From an uncultured Alphaproteobacteria bacterium (lineage in GTDB: Bacteria; Pseudomonadota; Alphaproteobacteria; RF32; CAG-239): 64,000 nucleotides of DNA. Location: positions 1 through 64,000 of the forward strand of contig CALXWE010000006.1 in NCBI GenBank assembly GCA_944392295.1, read 5' to 3'. The notes under the pieces were generated by a model. It was not told the DNA's origin, did not search any database, and worked only from the letters and a program-made list of their open reading frames with translations. The translations under genes were made by a program, and so were the position numbers. Below are positions 23,364 to 32,525 of the stretch, piece after piece (positions within the stretch are counted from its first letter, which is position 1; every line of letters starts with the position of its first letter).

Positions 23364-25130
23364 TTATTTTTCATCAAGATCAAGCTTAATGTGCAACTCT
23401 TTTAACTGCTTTTCGGTAACCGTGTTCGGAGCTTGCATCATTAAATCTTGCGCCTTGCCGTTTAACGGAAAGATAATTACGTCACGGATAATCGGCTCAT
23501 CTAAAAGCAACATTACCGTACGGTCAATTCCAGGAGCGCCGCCGGCGTGCGGAGGTGCACCATACTTGAAGGCGTTAATCATTCCGCCGAACTTGTTATC
23601 AACTACGCTGTGATCGTATCCGGCAATCTCAAAGGCTTTGTACATAATCTCTGGCTTGTGATTACGTACCGCACCGGAGGCTAACTCTACTCCGTTGCAT
23701 ACCATATCGTACTGATAGGCCAAAATCTCTAATGGATTCTTGTTTAACAGGGCATCCATTCCGCCTTGCGGCATTGAAAACGGATTGTGCGAAAATTCTA
23801 TCTCGCCGGTCTCTTCGTTCTCTTCATAAAACGGAAAATCTACTACCCAGCAAAGCTTGAATGAATTGTAATCAAACAAACCTAACTCTTCACCCAATTT
23901 GTTACGTACTTTACCGGCGAACTTGTTTAAAACTTTAACGTTGCCGCCCATAAATAATACGGCATCGCCTTCGTTAACACCGAAGATTTGCTTTAACTCA
24001 TTCATCTTCTCTTCGGAAAAGTACTTGGCAATACCTTTGGCTCCGTTGGCAGATAATGCTACATAGGCCATACCGCCCATATTTTCTTCTTTGGCGTAGG
24101 CATCTAACTTATCAAAAAATGAACGCGGCTTGTCTCCGGCATGGGGCGCTACAATCGCTCTTATCTGCTCGCCGGCGGCAACTTTACCATCATAAACGCT
24201 AAAGCCCGAATTTCCAAAAAATGATGTTGCATCTTGAATAATCAACGGATTGCGCAAATCCGGCTTATCGGAACCGTATTTTAACATCGCTTCCTTAAAC
24301 GGTATGCGGATAAACGGTGCTTGGTCAACCTTTTTGCCGTTGGCAAACTCGTTGAAAATTCCGCCCATGGTGTGCTCTAATACCTTAAATACATCTTCTT
24401 GCGTGGCAAAAGACATTTCCATATCAAGCTGATAAAATTCACCAGGTGAACGATCGGCTCTCGGGTCTTCATCACGAAAACACGGCGCAATCTGGAAGTA
24501 CTTATCAAAGCCCGAGACCATCAATAACTGCTTAAATTGCTGCGGGGCTTGCGGTAAAGCATAAAAACGACCGGGGTTAAGACGCGAAGGTACCAAAAAG
24601 TCGCGCGCACCCTCAGGTGAAGAGGCCGTTAAAATCGGGGTTTGATATTCGGTAAAACCTTGCTCTACCATTAAACGACGCATCTCGGCAATTACTTTGG
24701 AACGAAGCATAATGTTTTTGTGAATGCGCTCTTTACGTAAATCCAAAAAACGATACTTTAAACGCAATTCTTCCGGCGCATCGTCTTCACCGAAAACTTG
24801 AATCGGCAATACATCGGCCTCAGAATATACAACCATCTTTTGAACTTTAATCTCAATGTCGCCGGTCGGCATATTCTTGTTAACGCTCTCACGGGCTATA
24901 ACTTCGCCTTCAAAGCCGACTACGCTCTCAACACGGATGTTCTCAATTTTTTCAAATAAATCTGAGGAAGAATCTATAACGCATTGTGTTAAACCGTAAT
25001 GATCTCGTAAATCGACAAAGCATAAACTACCTAAATTTCGTTTACGGTGTATCCAACCGGCAAGCTTAACTTGTTTGCCGATATCTGAACTGCGGAGCTC
25101 GCCGCAGGTATGAGTGCGATATTCGTTCAT
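23364..25130 (-). CDS. aspS: Aspartyl-tRNA synthetase
   Basis: A 588-residue bacterial-type class II enzyme. An N-terminal OB-fold ([25 protein letters not shown]), motif 2 [16 protein letters not shown] (about residues 213-228), the GAD insertion domain typical of bacteria (about 290-420), and motif 3 [16 protein letters not shown] near the C-terminus are visible. It charges tRNA-Asp; if gatCAB is complete (gatC and gatA are at 63 kb) it may also misacylate tRNA-Asn, which is inference. The ribosome site is GAGGAAAAA. It diverges from rnd. Confidence 0.97.
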   Translation of the reverse strand: MNEYRTHTCGELRSSDIGKQVKLAGWIHRKRNLGSLCFVDLRDHYGLTQCVIDSSSDLFEKIENIRVESVVGFEGEVIARESVNKNMPTGDIEIKVQKMVVYSEADVLPIQVFGEDDAPEELRLKYRFLDLRKERIHKNIMLRSKVIAEMRRLMVEQGFTEYQTPILTASSPEGARDFLVPSRLNPGRFYALPQAPQQFKQLLMVSGFDKYFQIAPCFRDEDPRADRSPGEFYQLDMEMSFATQEDVFKVLEHTMGGIFNEFANGKKVDQAPFIRIPFKEAMLKYGSDKPDLRNPLIIQDATSFFGNSGFSVYDGKVAAGEQIRAIVAPHAGDKPRSFFDKLDAYAKEENMGGMAYVALSANGAKGIAKYFSEEKMNELKQIFGVNEGDAVLFMGGNVKVLNKFAGKVRNKLGEELGLFDYNSFKLCWVVDFPFYEENEETGEIEFSHNPFSMPQGGMDALLNKNPLEILAYQYDMVCNGVELASGAVRNHKPEIMYKAFEIAGYDHSVVDNKFGGMINAFKYGAPPHAGGAPGIDRTVMLLLDEPIIRDVIIFPLNGKAQDLMMQAPNTVTEKQLKELHIKLDLDEK

Positions 25131-25260
25131 TTTTTCCTCATTATATTTATTAAAACAACTTTGTTAGTTGTAGAGCCGTTTATGAAGAAAAGCAACAATA
25201 AAATTAAAAAAATATTAAGCAATCTGCGCTAGTTTTAGCCTTAATTTAAGGAATACGTAA

Positions 25261-26436
25261 ATGATGCTGATTGAAACTACTTCTGATTTGGAAAATTTGT
25301 GCCGTACTTTGGAAAATGAACCGTTTGTTACGATAGATTCAGAATTTGTCAGAGAAAAGACGTATTTTGCCAAGCTGTGCTTGATTCAGGTAGCATGGCC
25401 TGATGGTGCGGCGATTATTGACCCCTTGGCTCCGGACATTGATTTGTCGGCTTTTTTAGATATGTTACAGCGCCCCGAAATATTAAAAGTTTTTCATTCC
25501 GGCAGACAGGATATTGAAATTTTTTATAACTTGAGCGGCAAAGTGCCGTCGCCGATTTTTGATACGCAAATCGCAGCTATGGTGTGCGGCTTCGGAAACT
25601 CAATAAGCTACGGCAATTTGGTGCAGGCTATATGTAAAGTTGAACTTGATAAAAGCAGCCGCTTGACCGATTGGAGTAAACGCCCGCTTGAAAAACATCA
25701 GCTGGAATATGCCCTAAAAGATGTTACCTATTTGGTTGATTGCTATAAATACCTTGATAACTATTTGCAAGAGCATAAAAGACAGCGCTGGATTAAAGAA
25801 GAACTCGAAAACTTAAGCGATGAAAGTGTATATAAGCCGGATCCGGATAACGCTTGGCTTAAAATCCGCCATTCAATACATTCACCGCAGTTTTTGTGCG
25901 TGCTTAAAGAACTTGCCGCATGGCGGGAACTACGCGCTATTAAACATAATATTCCCAAGCATACCATACTTAAAGATGATATGCTCGTAAATATTGCCTC
26001 TATTGCTCCGCTTAATGAACATGAACTCGCAAAAGTGCGTAATATTCCGGCCGATGTAGTTAAAGGCAAGCTCGGTAAAGAAATTTTGGAGGCGGTAAAC
26101 AGAGCCGTTAATATGCCGTTTTCTAATGAACTTAAAAAATTGGATAAAGCTCGTCAGGTGCAAATTCCGCCATCGGCCGCCGCTCTGGTCGAGGTCTTGA
26201 AACTTTTGCTTAAAATTAAAAGTGAACAAAATTTGGTGGTGTCTTCTCTTGTTGCCGATGAACAAAACTTGCGTGATATCGCCTGCGGTAATAACGATAA
26301 AACTAATCCGGCTTTGTTAAGCTGGCGCTATGATATATTCGGAAAATATGCTTTGGCGTTTCGTAAAGGACAAGCCGTTATAAAATATGATACCTCATTA
26401 AAAGATATTGTCATTGATACGTTTTATGAAAACTAA
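25261..26436 (+). CDS. rnd: Ribonuclease D
   Basis: A 391-residue DEDDy 3'-5' exonuclease that trims tRNA and other stable RNA. Exo I is VTIDSEFVRE (Asp and Glu, about residues 22-31), Exo II VFHSGRQDIEIF (Asp about 84), Exo III YALKDVTYLV (Tyr and Asp). An HRDC domain follows around 208-290. The ribosome site AAGGAATACG precedes ATG. Transcribed alone, divergent from aspS. Confidence 0.95.
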   Translation: MMLIETTSDLENLCRTLENEPFVTIDSEFVREKTYFAKLCLIQVAWPDGAAIIDPLAPDIDLSAFLDMLQRPEILKVFHSGRQDIEIFYNLSGKVPSPIFDTQIAAMVCGFGNSISYGNLVQAICKVELDKSSRLTDWSKRPLEKHQLEYALKDVTYLVDCYKYLDNYLQEHKRQRWIKEELENLSDESVYKPDPDNAWLKIRHSIHSPQFLCVLKELAAWRELRAIKHNIPKHTILKDDMLVNIASIAPLNEHELAKVRNIPADVVKGKLGKEILEAVNRAVNMPFSNELKKLDKARQVQIPPSAAALVEVLKLLLKIKSEQNLVVSSLVADEQNLRDIACGNNDKTNPALLSWRYDIFGKYALAFRKGQAVIKYDTSLKDIVIDTFYEN

Positions 26437-26454
26437 TTTTGTGTCAATTTTTTG

Positions 26455-26483
26455 TTGATTTTGAGATAAAATAAATATATACT
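26455..26483 (+). promoter_or_regulatory. Promoter of the 26504-26896 gene
   Basis: TTGATT (26455-26460), 17 bases, TATACT (26478-26483). A start near 26490 gives a leader of about 14 bases (ACAAAACAATACAATT) without a Shine-Dalgarno sequence. Confidence 0.7.
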
Positions 26484-26503
26484 CACTACAAAACAATACA
26501 ATT

Positions 26504-26896
26504 ATGAGTACTATTCAATTTATTACGGCCGTTATTCTTATAGCGATAATCGCCGTTGTAGCTTATTTACGCTACAGAAAGGAACAGAAACAGAAAATAA
26601 AAAACAGCAGCAATGATCCTTTGCAGCAGATGCTTCTGGAGGTGGAAAAAATTGATGACTTGGAAGATGAGCAAAGTTATCAAATAGAGTTACCTTCAGG
26701 TAGATATCTGCCAGAGGAAGAGATTGTTCTCGGGTTTGATGAGGAAGATATTCGGAACTATGTACCGAACGATCAATTCTTTCTGATGAACTATTTCGGG
26801 AAGAGATATTTTTCTGAAATTGATGCCGAGAAAAAACAAGAATGGGAGAGATTGTACCAAATAGTGTACAAAGAACTCTGCCCATTTGAGAAATGA
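26504..26896 (+). CDS. Membrane-anchored acidic protein, unrecognised
   Basis: A 130-residue protein with one N-terminal membrane segment (ITAVILIAIIAVVAYLRY, about residues 7-24), a short basic/polar stretch, and a strongly acidic C-terminal domain (DEEDIRNYV, EIDAEKKQEWERL). I do not recognise a family. The promoter and short SD-less leader match the pattern of the other unrecognised genes. A symmetric terminator is shared with the convergent HxlR gene. Confidence 0.6.
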   Translation: MSTIQFITAVILIAIIAVVAYLRYRKEQKQKIKNSSNDPLQQMLLEVEKIDDLEDEQSYQIELPSGRYLPEEEIVLGFDEEDIRNYVPNDQFFLMNYFGKRYFSEIDAEKKQEWERLYQIVYKELCPFEK

Positions 26897-26908
26897 CAAT
26901 CTTAAGTT

Positions 26909-26948
26909 AAAGAAAAAGCTCTTCTTTTTTAAGAAGAGCTTTTTCTTT
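26909..26948. terminator. Bidirectional terminator
   Basis: AAAGAAAAAGCTCTTCTT pairs perfectly with AAGAAGAGCTTTTTCTTT between two convergent genes; usable in both directions. Confidence 0.92.
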
Positions 26949-27294
26949 AATCTTTTAATTCAATATTGAGAACTTTGGCCATATTTTGGCGGTATTCTTC
27001 CGCCCATTTTATCATAGAATCGATTACCGGCTTTAACTCATAGCCCAGTTGAGTTAATGTATAATCTACCCGCGGCGGAATTTGAGCATAAACTTTACGT
27101 ACTAAAATGCCCTTTTCTTCCAATAAGCGCAAGTTTGAAGTAAGAACTTTTTGGGTTATGTTGCCAAGTTCTTTTTTAAGCTCGCCAAAACGTTTGGTGC
27201 CGTCCATTAAATTTTGAATAATTAAAACTTTCCAGCGATCACCAACCATTTTTAAGGTCATTTCTGCTAGGGCATCAGGCAGATATTCAGACAT
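26947..27294 (-). CDS. HxlR-family transcriptional regulator
   Basis: A 115-residue winged-helix protein: DRWKVLIIQNLMDGTKRFGELKKELGNITQKVLTSNLRLLEEKGILVRKVY is the HxlR signature (about residues 19-70), followed by VDYTLTQLGYELKPVIDSMIKWAEEY. Proteins of this family dimerise and often sense oxidants or aldehydes. Two palindromes in the divergent region toward the FadL-type gene (27326-27347 and 27349-27362) are likely operators, so it may control itself and the porin (inference). Ribosome site GGAG. Confidence 0.92.
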   Translation of the reverse strand: MSEYLPDALAEMTLKMVGDRWKVLIIQNLMDGTKRFGELKKELGNITQKVLTSNLRLLEEKGILVRKVYAQIPPRVDYTLTQLGYELKPVIDSMIKWAEEYRQNMAKVLNIELKD

Positions 27295-27325
27295 TTTTTT
27301 AACTCCAAAGGCTTGAAAACCAACA

Positions 27326-27362
27326 ATAGTTTACTTTGCGAAACTATAGCACTTTAAAGTGC
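27326..27362. promoter_or_regulatory. Paired palindromes, candidate HxlR operator
   Basis: ATAGTTT-N8-AAACTAT (27326-27347) and GCACTTTAAAGTGC (27349-27362, perfect 14-bp palindrome) lie side by side between the divergent HxlR and FadL-type genes. Confidence 0.55.
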
Positions 27363-27436
27363 GTACTTTATTTTTATAGCACAGCGCGGTAATTTATCAA
27401 GCATAAATTTATAAAAATTAAACAAAGGATTTGAAA

Positions 27437-28690
27437 ATGATAAAAAAAGCAACTTACGCCATGGCCTTGGCAATGTGTTTTACGGCAGGCAATGTTTATG
27501 CTGCCGGCTACCAATTAAACGAATATTCGGTTACCGGCTTGGGACGTTCTTTTGCCGGCGCCGGTATCGTGGGTGATGATTATTCGGCTTTGGCGTATAA
27601 TCCGGCAGGTATGACCTTGAAAAAAGGTGCCGGTATGCAAGCCGGTATTACGGTTGCTCAAATACATTCCAAAGTACACGGTGATAACGGTGAGCATACG
27701 AAAATGAATTTTGGTGTGCCTCTGCCAAATGCTTTTATGCAGTATCAGGTAAATGATAGACTGTTTGCCGGATTGGGTGTTTATGCCCCGTTTGGCTTAA
27801 AAACGCACTATAAAAGCAATAGTTTTGTGGCTCCCGAAGGTGTGGAATCTTTATTGGAAATTATAGATATTGCTCCGGCAGTTGCTTATAAAGCTACCGA
27901 TAAATTATCTTTGGGTGCAACGGTTATTGCCAGATATATCAAAGGCAGAATGACCAATACCGTTCCGATGGCCGGAACTTCACTTGCTCCTTACGGTACG
28001 GGCTTTAGCGATTTTAAGTTAGATGGCTGGACAGTTGCTTGGAAAGTGGGCGCTATGTACGAGTTTACGCCTCAAACCCGTATCGGTGTGGCATATAGCG
28101 GCAAGAGTATGCAAACCGTTAAGGGCAGACACGCCGTCAGCGGATTTAACACATTGCCGACGCCGTATCCTAACTTAAATGAAGTTGTCGGAGACGGTGA
28201 AGCATCACCTGATTTGCCGCAGAGTGTTTTAATTTCGGGATATCATCAGTTAAACGATAAATTAGGTTTATCGGCTTCGGTGCGCTGGACAGACTGGAAA
28301 GATAGTTTCCAAGAATTTACATTGGCGTCAAGCTCGCAAATTTTACAGCCTTCGGGCGGCAAAAAGACCGTCGATGAAAAGTGGCGCTCAACGTGGACCA
28401 TTGCCGTTGGTGCCGATTATTACGTAAATGAAAACTGGACATTGCGCGTTGGTACGGCTTGGGATCAAAGCCCGGTAAGAAATAAGTATCATCGTACAAT
28501 TCGTATCCCGGACAGTAATCGTATATGGCTGTCTTTCGGTGCCAGCTATGAACACGAAAATATTAAAGTTGATGCCGGTTTTGCCCACTTGTTTATGCAA
28601 GACAGTACGGCAGCATATCATCCTGAATTGCAAGCCCATTATAAAAGCTACAGCAATATGTTCGGTTTGCAATTTCAGTACAAATTTTAA
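27437..28690 (+). CDS. FadL/OmpP1-family outer-membrane channel
   Basis: 417 residues with a signal peptide (MIKKATYAMALAMCFTAGNVYA, cleavage after VYA), then a beta-barrel with the FadL/TodX start GYQLNEYSVTGLGRSFAG and AYNPAGMTLKKGAGM. The C-terminus ends in an outer-membrane Phe (QFQYKF). Channels of this family carry hydrophobic compounds such as long-chain fatty acids into the cell; the substrate is not shown. The start was chosen at ATG 27437 with AAAGGA seven bases upstream; a TTG two codons earlier is less likely. A terminator follows at 28712-28744. Confidence 0.92.
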   Translation: MIKKATYAMALAMCFTAGNVYAAGYQLNEYSVTGLGRSFAGAGIVGDDYSALAYNPAGMTLKKGAGMQAGITVAQIHSKVHGDNGEHTKMNFGVPLPNAFMQYQVNDRLFAGLGVYAPFGLKTHYKSNSFVAPEGVESLLEIIDIAPAVAYKATDKLSLGATVIARYIKGRMTNTVPMAGTSLAPYGTGFSDFKLDGWTVAWKVGAMYEFTPQTRIGVAYSGKSMQTVKGRHAVSGFNTLPTPYPNLNEVVGDGEASPDLPQSVLISGYHQLNDKLGLSASVRWTDWKDSFQEFTLASSSQILQPSGGKKTVDEKWRSTWTIAVGADYYVNENWTLRVGTAWDQSPVRNKYHRTIRIPDSNRIWLSFGASYEHENIKVDAGFAHLFMQDSTAAYHPELQAHYKSYSNMFGLQFQYKF

Positions 28691-28711
28691 TATAGCTAAA
28701 GTGTAAAGGTT

Positions 28712-28744
28712 AAAAAACTCATCGCTCGGGCGGTGAGTTTTTTT
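28712..28744 (+). terminator. Terminator after the FadL-type gene
   Basis: AAAAAACTCATCGC pairs with GCGGTGAGTTTTTT around TCGG. Confidence 0.9.
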
Positions 28745-28812
28745 GTAAATAATGTTTTGACTCTTTTTTATTTACCGATATGCTTTAAGCAAGGTTAATC
28801 AAGGAGGTATTA

Positions 28813-29157
28813 ATGAAAAAAGTTATTTTATGCTTAGTGGGTTTACTGCTTGTCGGCTGCGGGATTTATAACCACCAAGATACAAATAATATTAAAACCG
28901 TAAGCGGAACGCTGGTAATAGGGCACGAGGTAAGAGCTTTTACCGATAATCAAGACGGTAAAGAATACTGGGTTATAGATAAAAGCGGAAAATTAATTGC
29001 GGAATATAAAAAAACGATAGGTACGGATATTGTTAATTATGAGCCGGTAAAAGCTAAGCTAAAAGTGCAGCAAAAATCCAAAATGACCGATGGCTTCGGC
29101 GCCGATTACACCGGCACTTATGAAGTGAAAGAAATAATCTCCTTGGGTGGAAAGTAG
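28813..29157 (+). CDS. Small lipoprotein, unrecognised
   Basis: A 114-residue protein with lipobox LLVGC (Cys16 lipidated) after a typical signal (MKKVILCLVGLLLVGC). The mature part of about 98 residues is a small beta-rich domain (VSGTLVIGHEVRAFTDNQDGKEYWVIDKSGKLIAEYKK...) reminiscent of NlpE/OB-like copper or stress lipoproteins, but no family is assigned. Strong ribosome site AAGGAGG. It is the last gene before the restriction operon on the same strand. Confidence 0.65.
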   Translation: MKKVILCLVGLLLVGCGIYNHQDTNNIKTVSGTLVIGHEVRAFTDNQDGKEYWVIDKSGKLIAEYKKTIGTDIVNYEPVKAKLKVQQKSKMTDGFGADYTGTYEVKEIISLGGK

Positions 29158-29252
29158 GCGGTTAAGGCAAAATATAAAGATTATGCGAAATATTTTATGT
29201 AATTATGTTGCAAAATAATGTATTTTTGTATACAAATATTTTAGGTGTAGAG

Positions 29253-30194
29253 ATGATGCATTTAGCTGTTGAATATCGTAATGTAATAATAAATACTGCC
29301 AAGCCTGTATTGAAATGGGCTGGCGGTAAAACACAGCTATTGCCTAAACTTAATGAATTGTTGCCGCCGAAATTAAAGGTAAATGCTATAAAAACATATA
29401 TAGAGCCATTTGTCGGTGGGGCGGCAATGTTCTTTAATCTTTATAAAAGTTATGATTTTCAAAATGTTTATCTCTTTGACACGAATCAAGAGTTAGTCAT
29501 TCTTTACAATGTGATTAAAAATGACGTAAGACAGTTAATTAAAGAATTGGCTAATATTTCAAATGAATATTTTGCATTATCTGAGCAAGAAAGAGATGAA
29601 TATTATTATTTGAGAAGAGACGAATATAATGCTTTTAATAAAAATCTTGATGTAAATGTATATAGCAAAGAGTTCGTCAGAAGAGCCGCTTTAACAATTT
29701 TCATCAATCGTACATGTTTTAATGGTTTGTATCGCGTTAATTCCAAAAATAAATTTAATGTTCCTGTTGGAAAATATAAAAATCCACGGATTTTAGATGA
29801 AGAGAATCTTCTGAATGTTTCAGAAGCTTTACAAATAGCTGAAATTAAGCATTGTGATTTTTCTGAAACCTTAAAATATGCTGATAAAGATACATTTATA
29901 TATTATGATCCTCCATATCGTCCGATTAGTAAAACATCAGCTTTTAACTCGTATTCAGTAAATGATTTTGATGATGATGAGCAAATCCGTTTGAAAAATC
30001 TTTTTGACCTGTGCAATCAAAAAGGAGCTTTGCAAATGGAAAGCAATTCGGACCCTACAAATTATATTGAAGATCTGTTTTTTGATAATTTATACGCAAA
30101 ATATAAGATTCATCGTGTTAATGCGACCAGAATAATTAATTCAAATGCCGAAAAAAGAGGCTCAATTAGGGAATTGGTTATTACCAATTATTAG
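29253..30194 (+). CDS. DpnM-like adenine methyltransferase (GATC, Dam family)
   Basis: 313 residues from the chosen start MMHLAVEYRN; a longer frame from 29205 has no ribosome site and exceeds the family length. Class alpha N6-adenine methyltransferase: AdoMet-binding KWAGGKTQLL near the N-terminus and catalytic DPPY (IYYDPPYRP, about residue 222 from this start). It should methylate adenine in GATC to protect host DNA. It is first of three genes in the order of the DpnII system (methylase M, methylase A, endonuclease). Codon use is markedly more AT-rich than the housekeeping genes, consistent with transfer. The ribosome site is weak. Confidence 0.92.
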   Translation: MMHLAVEYRNVIINTAKPVLKWAGGKTQLLPKLNELLPPKLKVNAIKTYIEPFVGGAAMFFNLYKSYDFQNVYLFDTNQELVILYNVIKNDVRQLIKELANISNEYFALSEQERDEYYYLRRDEYNAFNKNLDVNVYSKEFVRRAALTIFINRTCFNGLYRVNSKNKFNVPVGKYKNPRILDEENLLNVSEALQIAEIKHCDFSETLKYADKDTFIYYDPPYRPISKTSAFNSYSVNDFDDDEQIRLKNLFDLCNQKGALQMESNSDPTNYIEDLFFDNLYAKYKIHRVNATRIINSNAEKRGSIRELVITNY

Positions 30195-30197
30195 TCT

Positions 30198-30986
30198 ATG
30201 AAGAAACCATATAGACTATATAACGGCGATTGTTTTAAGATTTTAGAAGATTTTCCTTCCGAAACATTTGATATGATTTTTGCAGATCCACCATATATGC
30301 TATCAAACGGTGGAATTACTTGTCAAAATGGTAAAATGGTTTCCGTAAACAAAGGAAAATGGGATAAAAGTAAAGGTATTGAAGAAGATTTTGAATTCCA
30401 TAAGAAATGGTTGGCTTTATGTAAAAGATTATTGAAACCAAACGGAACATTATGGGTTTCCGGTACTTATCATAGTATCTATACCTGCGGATTTGCTATG
30501 CTTTTGCTTAATTATCATATATTGAATGATATTTCATGGTTTAAACCTAATGCCAGCCCAAATTTGTCTTGTAAATATTTTACGGCAAGTCATGAAAGTC
30601 TTATTTGGGCTAGAAAAAACAAAAATGCAAAACATTATTTCAACTATGAAGCTATGAAAAATGGTAACTTTGCTAAAGATTTTATCAAGAAGCCAAACAC
30701 GCAAATGCGAAGTGTTTGGGCAATATCAACCCCACAATCTCAAGAAAAAATATTTGGAAAACATCCAACACAAAAACCATTAGCTTTATTAGAGAGAATA
30801 ATTGAGGCATCAACCCAAGAAGGTGATTTAATTTTGGATCCTTTTATGGGAAGCGGGACGACAGGTGTGGCTGCGGTTAAGTTAAATCGACGCTTTGTTG
30901 GAATTGATGTTGAAAAAGAATACTTTAATCTGGCAGAAAAAAGGATTTGTGATAGCCTAAATAAAAAAGTAGCTGGTGAGGAATAA
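30198..30986 (+). CDS. DpnA-like DNA methyltransferase
   Basis: A 262-residue class beta adenine methyltransferase: DPPY motif (MIFADPPYMLSNGG, about residues 30-33) near the N-terminus and the AdoMet motif DPFMGSGTTGVAA (about 213-225) near the C-terminus, the typical beta order. The target-recognition region lies between them. DpnA in the pneumococcal DpnII system methylates GATC also in single-stranded DNA, protecting incoming transforming DNA; the same role is inferred here. It begins 4 bases after the first methylase stop and ends 3 bases before the endonuclease. Confidence 0.93.
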   Translation: MKKPYRLYNGDCFKILEDFPSETFDMIFADPPYMLSNGGITCQNGKMVSVNKGKWDKSKGIEEDFEFHKKWLALCKRLLKPNGTLWVSGTYHSIYTCGFAMLLLNYHILNDISWFKPNASPNLSCKYFTASHESLIWARKNKNAKHYFNYEAMKNGNFAKDFIKKPNTQMRSVWAISTPQSQEKIFGKHPTQKPLALLERIIEASTQEGDLILDPFMGSGTTGVAAVKLNRRFVGIDVEKEYFNLAEKRICDSLNKKVAGEE

Positions 30987-30988
30987 GC

Positions 30989-31885
30989 ATGAAATATTCT
31001 AAAATTTTCAAAGATAAACTAAATTGTAATAGTGCTGATGAAGTTTTTAATTATCTTATTGATAATTTAAAAGAAACAATAAAAACATGGGATTATTTTG
31101 TAAATTGGAATAAAGTTATTAGAAATTACCAAGATGTAGAGATTTCTTTGAATGTGTTAAATACTCTAATCGGTAAGAAAAATGTAGAAGTTGCTGCTAA
31201 AAATTTGTTAAAGGAATATCCAAAGGTTATTGCTGTTATTCCCTCACTATTGGCTTACAGAGAAAGAAAAGTAAAACTGCTTTCTAATATTAAAAATTTT
31301 GAAACTACCGAATATGATTTTTCAAAGCCTATTGATTTAGATAAAGCCGTAATGTTTCTAAAAGAAAGCGGATTTTTAAAACTTGTTTCGGATAGAAAAA
31401 TCAAGTCAATTCCAGATTACTTCATTGGTGTTGAAGTTGGTCTTGATTCTAATGGACGTAAAAATCGTAGTGGTACATCAATGGAAGATATTGCAGAATT
31501 TTTTATTAAAGATATCTGTCAAAGAAAAGGCTATGAATATATTTCTCAAGCAACGGCAGATAAAATAAAACAAAAATGGAATAAGAATATTACTGTTACA
31601 AAGTCATCAAAAAGAATAGATTTTGCGGTTAATACGCCGAATAAATTATATTTAATTGAAACAAATTTTTATGGAGGTGGCGGCTCTAAGCTTAAATCAA
31701 CTGCCGGAGAATATGCTGAAATCTATCATCAATGGACAAATGATGGGCATCAATTTATTTGGATTACTGATGGTTTAGGGTGGCAATCAACCAAACGTCC
31801 TTTAAGAGATACTTTTGATAATACAGATTATATTATTAACCTAGACATGATACAAAAAGGTGTTTTAGAAGAGTTGCTTTATTGA
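30989..31885 (+). CDS. DpnII/MboI-type restriction endonuclease (GATC)
   Basis: A 298-residue type II enzyme, close to the family length of about 290. The C-terminal half carries the catalytic core: KRIDFAV (Asp about residue 209), then LYLIETNFYGGGGSKLKS (Glu about 222), the DpnII/MboI form of the PD-(D/E)xK site with Asn in place of Lys. It should cut unmethylated GATC. The start overlaps the operon tightly (SD GAGGAA within the previous gene's end). All three genes appear intact, so the system is probably active. Confidence 0.94.
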   Translation: MKYSKIFKDKLNCNSADEVFNYLIDNLKETIKTWDYFVNWNKVIRNYQDVEISLNVLNTLIGKKNVEVAAKNLLKEYPKVIAVIPSLLAYRERKVKLLSNIKNFETTEYDFSKPIDLDKAVMFLKESGFLKLVSDRKIKSIPDYFIGVEVGLDSNGRKNRSGTSMEDIAEFFIKDICQRKGYEYISQATADKIKQKWNKNITVTKSSKRIDFAVNTPNKLYLIETNFYGGGGSKLKSTAGEYAEIYHQWTNDGHQFIWITDGLGWQSTKRPLRDTFDNTDYIINLDMIQKGVLEELLY

Positions 31886-31922
31886 GGGTATAATTCGAGG
31901 TATTGCTGAGTATTTTTAATAC

Positions 31923-31948
31923 AAAATTGCCCCGCGTTGGCGGGGCAA
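31923..31948 (-). terminator. Terminator after the PEBP-family gene
   Basis: TTGCCCCGC pairs with GCGGGGCAA around a 4-base loop and is followed on the minus strand by TTTTGT. Confidence 0.8.
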
Positions 31949-31980
31949 AGTAAGACTTTGGCTCTTAATTACTAAACTTT

Positions 31981-32523
31981 CTATTTTCTCTCATATATTC
32001 CGATGAGGGTGGCTTGACCAAGAGCGTGGGCTTTTACTTCTTGCTCTACTACCGTCGGCGGAGTTTGCGGCTCTACATCTAAATGTTCAACGTCCAAGGC
32101 ATATAACGTAAAGTTATAATGATGAATGCCGTGTCCGATAGGCGGGCAAGGACCTCCGTAATTGTTTTCTTGAAAATCGTTTATGGTCTCTACGGCTCCT
32201 GCTATCTTTTGCCCTTTGGCTATGCTCTCGGTTGTTGCCGGAATATCAACTACCAGCCAATGGTACCACCCGTTTTCTCGCGGAGCGTCGGGGTCATGGC
32301 AGATTAAGGCAAAACTTTTGGTGCCTTCCGGGATGCCTTGCCATGATAATTGCGGCGAAATATTTTGACCGCTGCAACCGTGCGCATTGTAAACTTGCGC
32401 GGTTTCCATCATTTTTCCTTCAGCTATGTCGCTGCTGCTTAAAGTAAAACTCTCCTGCTCGGCTTGAGCCGTAAAAACTCCGGCTATGGCCAGAAAACTA
32501 CCGATAATAAATGATTTTTGCAT
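31981..32523 (-). CDS. Exported YbhB/YbcL-family (PEBP) protein
   Basis: A 180-residue protein with a signal peptide (MQKSFIIGSFLAIAGVFTAQA, cleavage after AQA) and the PEBP fold: SPQLSWQGIPEGTKSFALICHDPDAPRENGWYHWLVVDIP (about residues 56-95) with the conserved DPDAP and HW motifs, later GGPCPPIGHGIHHYNFTLYAL. These bind small anionic ligands in the periplasm; the biological role in bacteria is unclear. It is co-oriented with the membrane-protein gene 2 bases upstream, so the two likely form one transcript. Confidence 0.9.
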   Translation of the reverse strand: MQKSFIIGSFLAIAGVFTAQAEQESFTLSSSDIAEGKMMETAQVYNAHGCSGQNISPQLSWQGIPEGTKSFALICHDPDAPRENGWYHWLVVDIPATTESIAKGQKIAGAVETINDFQENNYGGPCPPIGHGIHHYNFTLYALDVEHLDVEPQTPPTVVEQEVKAHALGQATLIGIYERK

Positions 32524-32525
32524 AT

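Noticed and set aside
29205-29252. Upstream start of the first methylase at 29205
   Set aside because: No ribosome site there and it would lengthen the protein beyond the family; a start at 29253 fits better, although its own ribosome site is weak.
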